Source of the DNA: Irpex lacteus
Taxonomy: Eukaryota > Basidiomycota > Agaricomycetes > Polyporales > Irpicaceae
Length of the DNA: 64,000 nt
Direction of reading: 5' to 3'
Assembly (NCBI GenBank): GCA_001986395.2
Contig: MQVO02000014.1
Span: 868,001 to 932,000 of the forward strand
A program made the translations under genes and the position numbers. The notes under the pieces are model-generated. The model ran no database searches. It saw only the letters and a list, made by a program, of their open reading frames with translations, and was not told the origin of the DNA. Of this stretch, positions 63,201-64,000 are shown one piece after another (position 1 is the stretch's first letter; each line of letters opens with the position of its first letter).

Positions 63201-64000
63201 TATCTATGGGTGTCTAAGAGGAGCGTCAAAATGGAAGTCTTTAAACACAAAGCCTGCACGTACTGACTGAGCCCCAGAAGTAAGCACCTAGGATAACAGT
63301 CAGCTCGTAAGTACTTCACGTAAGATACCATATAGCAGCATACCTCCGTGAACGTAGAGCTTTATAACAGCAAGAGTATACCTTCAGTTATGTTGCCAAG
63401 CTGATACAACGTGCCAGGCTCACCATGACAGTCTCCAGATGATCCATCTTTACGATATTGGTATCCGTTGTGCTTAGCTTCTTATCGACCGTTGCACTGT
63501 CCTTCAAGTACTCCTTCTCAGTCACCCACTCAGCATCGACGCCATCCATGCCCCTGATTTGCCACCATTTCTCGCCACCTACGACGTTTTTCAGATCATC
63601 GGGGCCAAACCACTCGACAAGAAGGTCTGCTGCCTTGTTACAGGAGGACAAAGGTATAAGCACGGGCGACACTGCGGCCCAATATGGCGCCGGTATATGG
63701 GTGTTCGTGCTTTACGGAACAAAACAGCGGATATGAGTACTCGAGTACGAGGAAGAGAATGATATTAAACGCCACTCACAATGCCTGAAGTGACTCGACG
63801 GTGTTCTTAGTACCAAGCTCAATGAACGCCTTGACAATATGGAACGCTCTGTAGGGAGATGCAAAGTTCAGGGCGCGTCAGTCCAGGGGCAAGCTCGAGA
63901 AGAGAATCCGGGAGAACACACTCGTCGAAGAAAACATCATCTGTGGCCTCAGCTTCTTTGTCTCCTCTGATAGACTTGCGGCCCTTCGTTTTAACGTGTT
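60265..64000 (-). CDS. Large HSL-like alpha/beta hydrolase (5' end beyond window)
   Basis: The gene enters from the right edge and ends with TAG at 60265..60267. Spliced blocks show the hormone-sensitive-lipase type: VHGGAYFWGS (oxyanion HGG, formed across an intron near 63340), [20 protein letters not shown] and GDSAG with the nucleophilic Ser (about 62840). [20 protein letters not shown] holds the acid Asp, and [11 protein letters not shown] the likely catalytic His. Between GDSAG and the Asp is an insertion of some 200 residues rich in Glu, Gln and Ser. The C-terminal third is charged and basic ([30 protein letters not shown]) and probably disordered. Many short introns. Related fungal proteins are lipid esterases; the substrate is unknown. 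The N-terminus is outside the window. Confidence 0.82.

Overview
The window is nuclear DNA of a filamentous basidiomycete, most likely an Agaricomycete. Genes are dense, lie on both strands and are cut by many short introns (mostly 45-70 bp, GT..AG, with CTAAC/CTGAC-like branch sites). The proteins read as fungal: Boi-type polarity protein, Rrp43, SMC5, Emw1/TTC27, Cft2/CPSF2, exocyst Sec15. The secreted S41-like peptidase and a small DUF6593-like protein are of types I associate with Agaricomycetes. I see no tRNA, rRNA, CRISPR array or prokaryotic operon. Coding models below were built by hand from splice sites, reading-frame phase and family similarity. The exon lists given add up to whole codons and end at a stop.

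Layout. 1-14.2 kb: the C-terminal part of a Nup188-like nucleoporin (+), an SH3-SAM-PH polarity protein with a CH-like tail (+), Emw1/TTC27 (+), a small DUF6593-like gene (-), EMC6 with two tiny terminal exons (-) and aspartate-semialdehyde dehydrogenase (+). 14.4-25.5 kb: a 16-exon secreted S41-like peptidase (-), exosome subunit Rrp43 (+), SMC5 (-) and ITPase/Ham1 (+). 25.5-32 kb: four hotdog-fold (4HBT, ACOT13-like) genes on the minus strand with the same intron positions, interrupted by a Ran1/Sks1-type kinase (+); one copy carries a frameshift and lacks the HGG motif. 32.4-38 kb: an MFS sugar transporter (-), NEDD8/Rub1 (+) and an AlkB-like dioxygenase (-). 38-52.6 kb: CPSF2/Cft2 (-), glutaminyl-tRNA synthetase (-), ARF1 (+), exocyst Sec15 (-), a HAD phosphatase of the glycerol-3-phosphate phosphatase type (+) and a Bin3-type RNA methyltransferase (-).

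52.9-59.8 kb holds two alpha-tubulin genes on the minus strand, one divergent and one canonical. Between them lies a 2,888-bp PIF/Harbinger DNA transposon with 17-bp perfect terminal inverted repeats, a TTA target duplication, an intact DDE transposase and an intact Myb/SANT-like partner gene. It sits about 275 bp upstream of the divergent tubulin's start codon. The window ends inside a large HSL-like alpha/beta hydrolase gene (-).

Most genes are unlinked housekeeping functions: nuclear pore, polarity and exocytosis, RNA processing, genome maintenance, translation and cytoskeleton. The two local gene families (hotdog genes, alpha-tubulins) and the transposon are the accessory part. I did not find a clearly new multi-gene system. 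The most unusual items are the intact Harbinger element in a tubulin promoter, the hotdog array with a decaying member, and several micro-exons and a 33-nt intron that automatic gene callers would probably miss.
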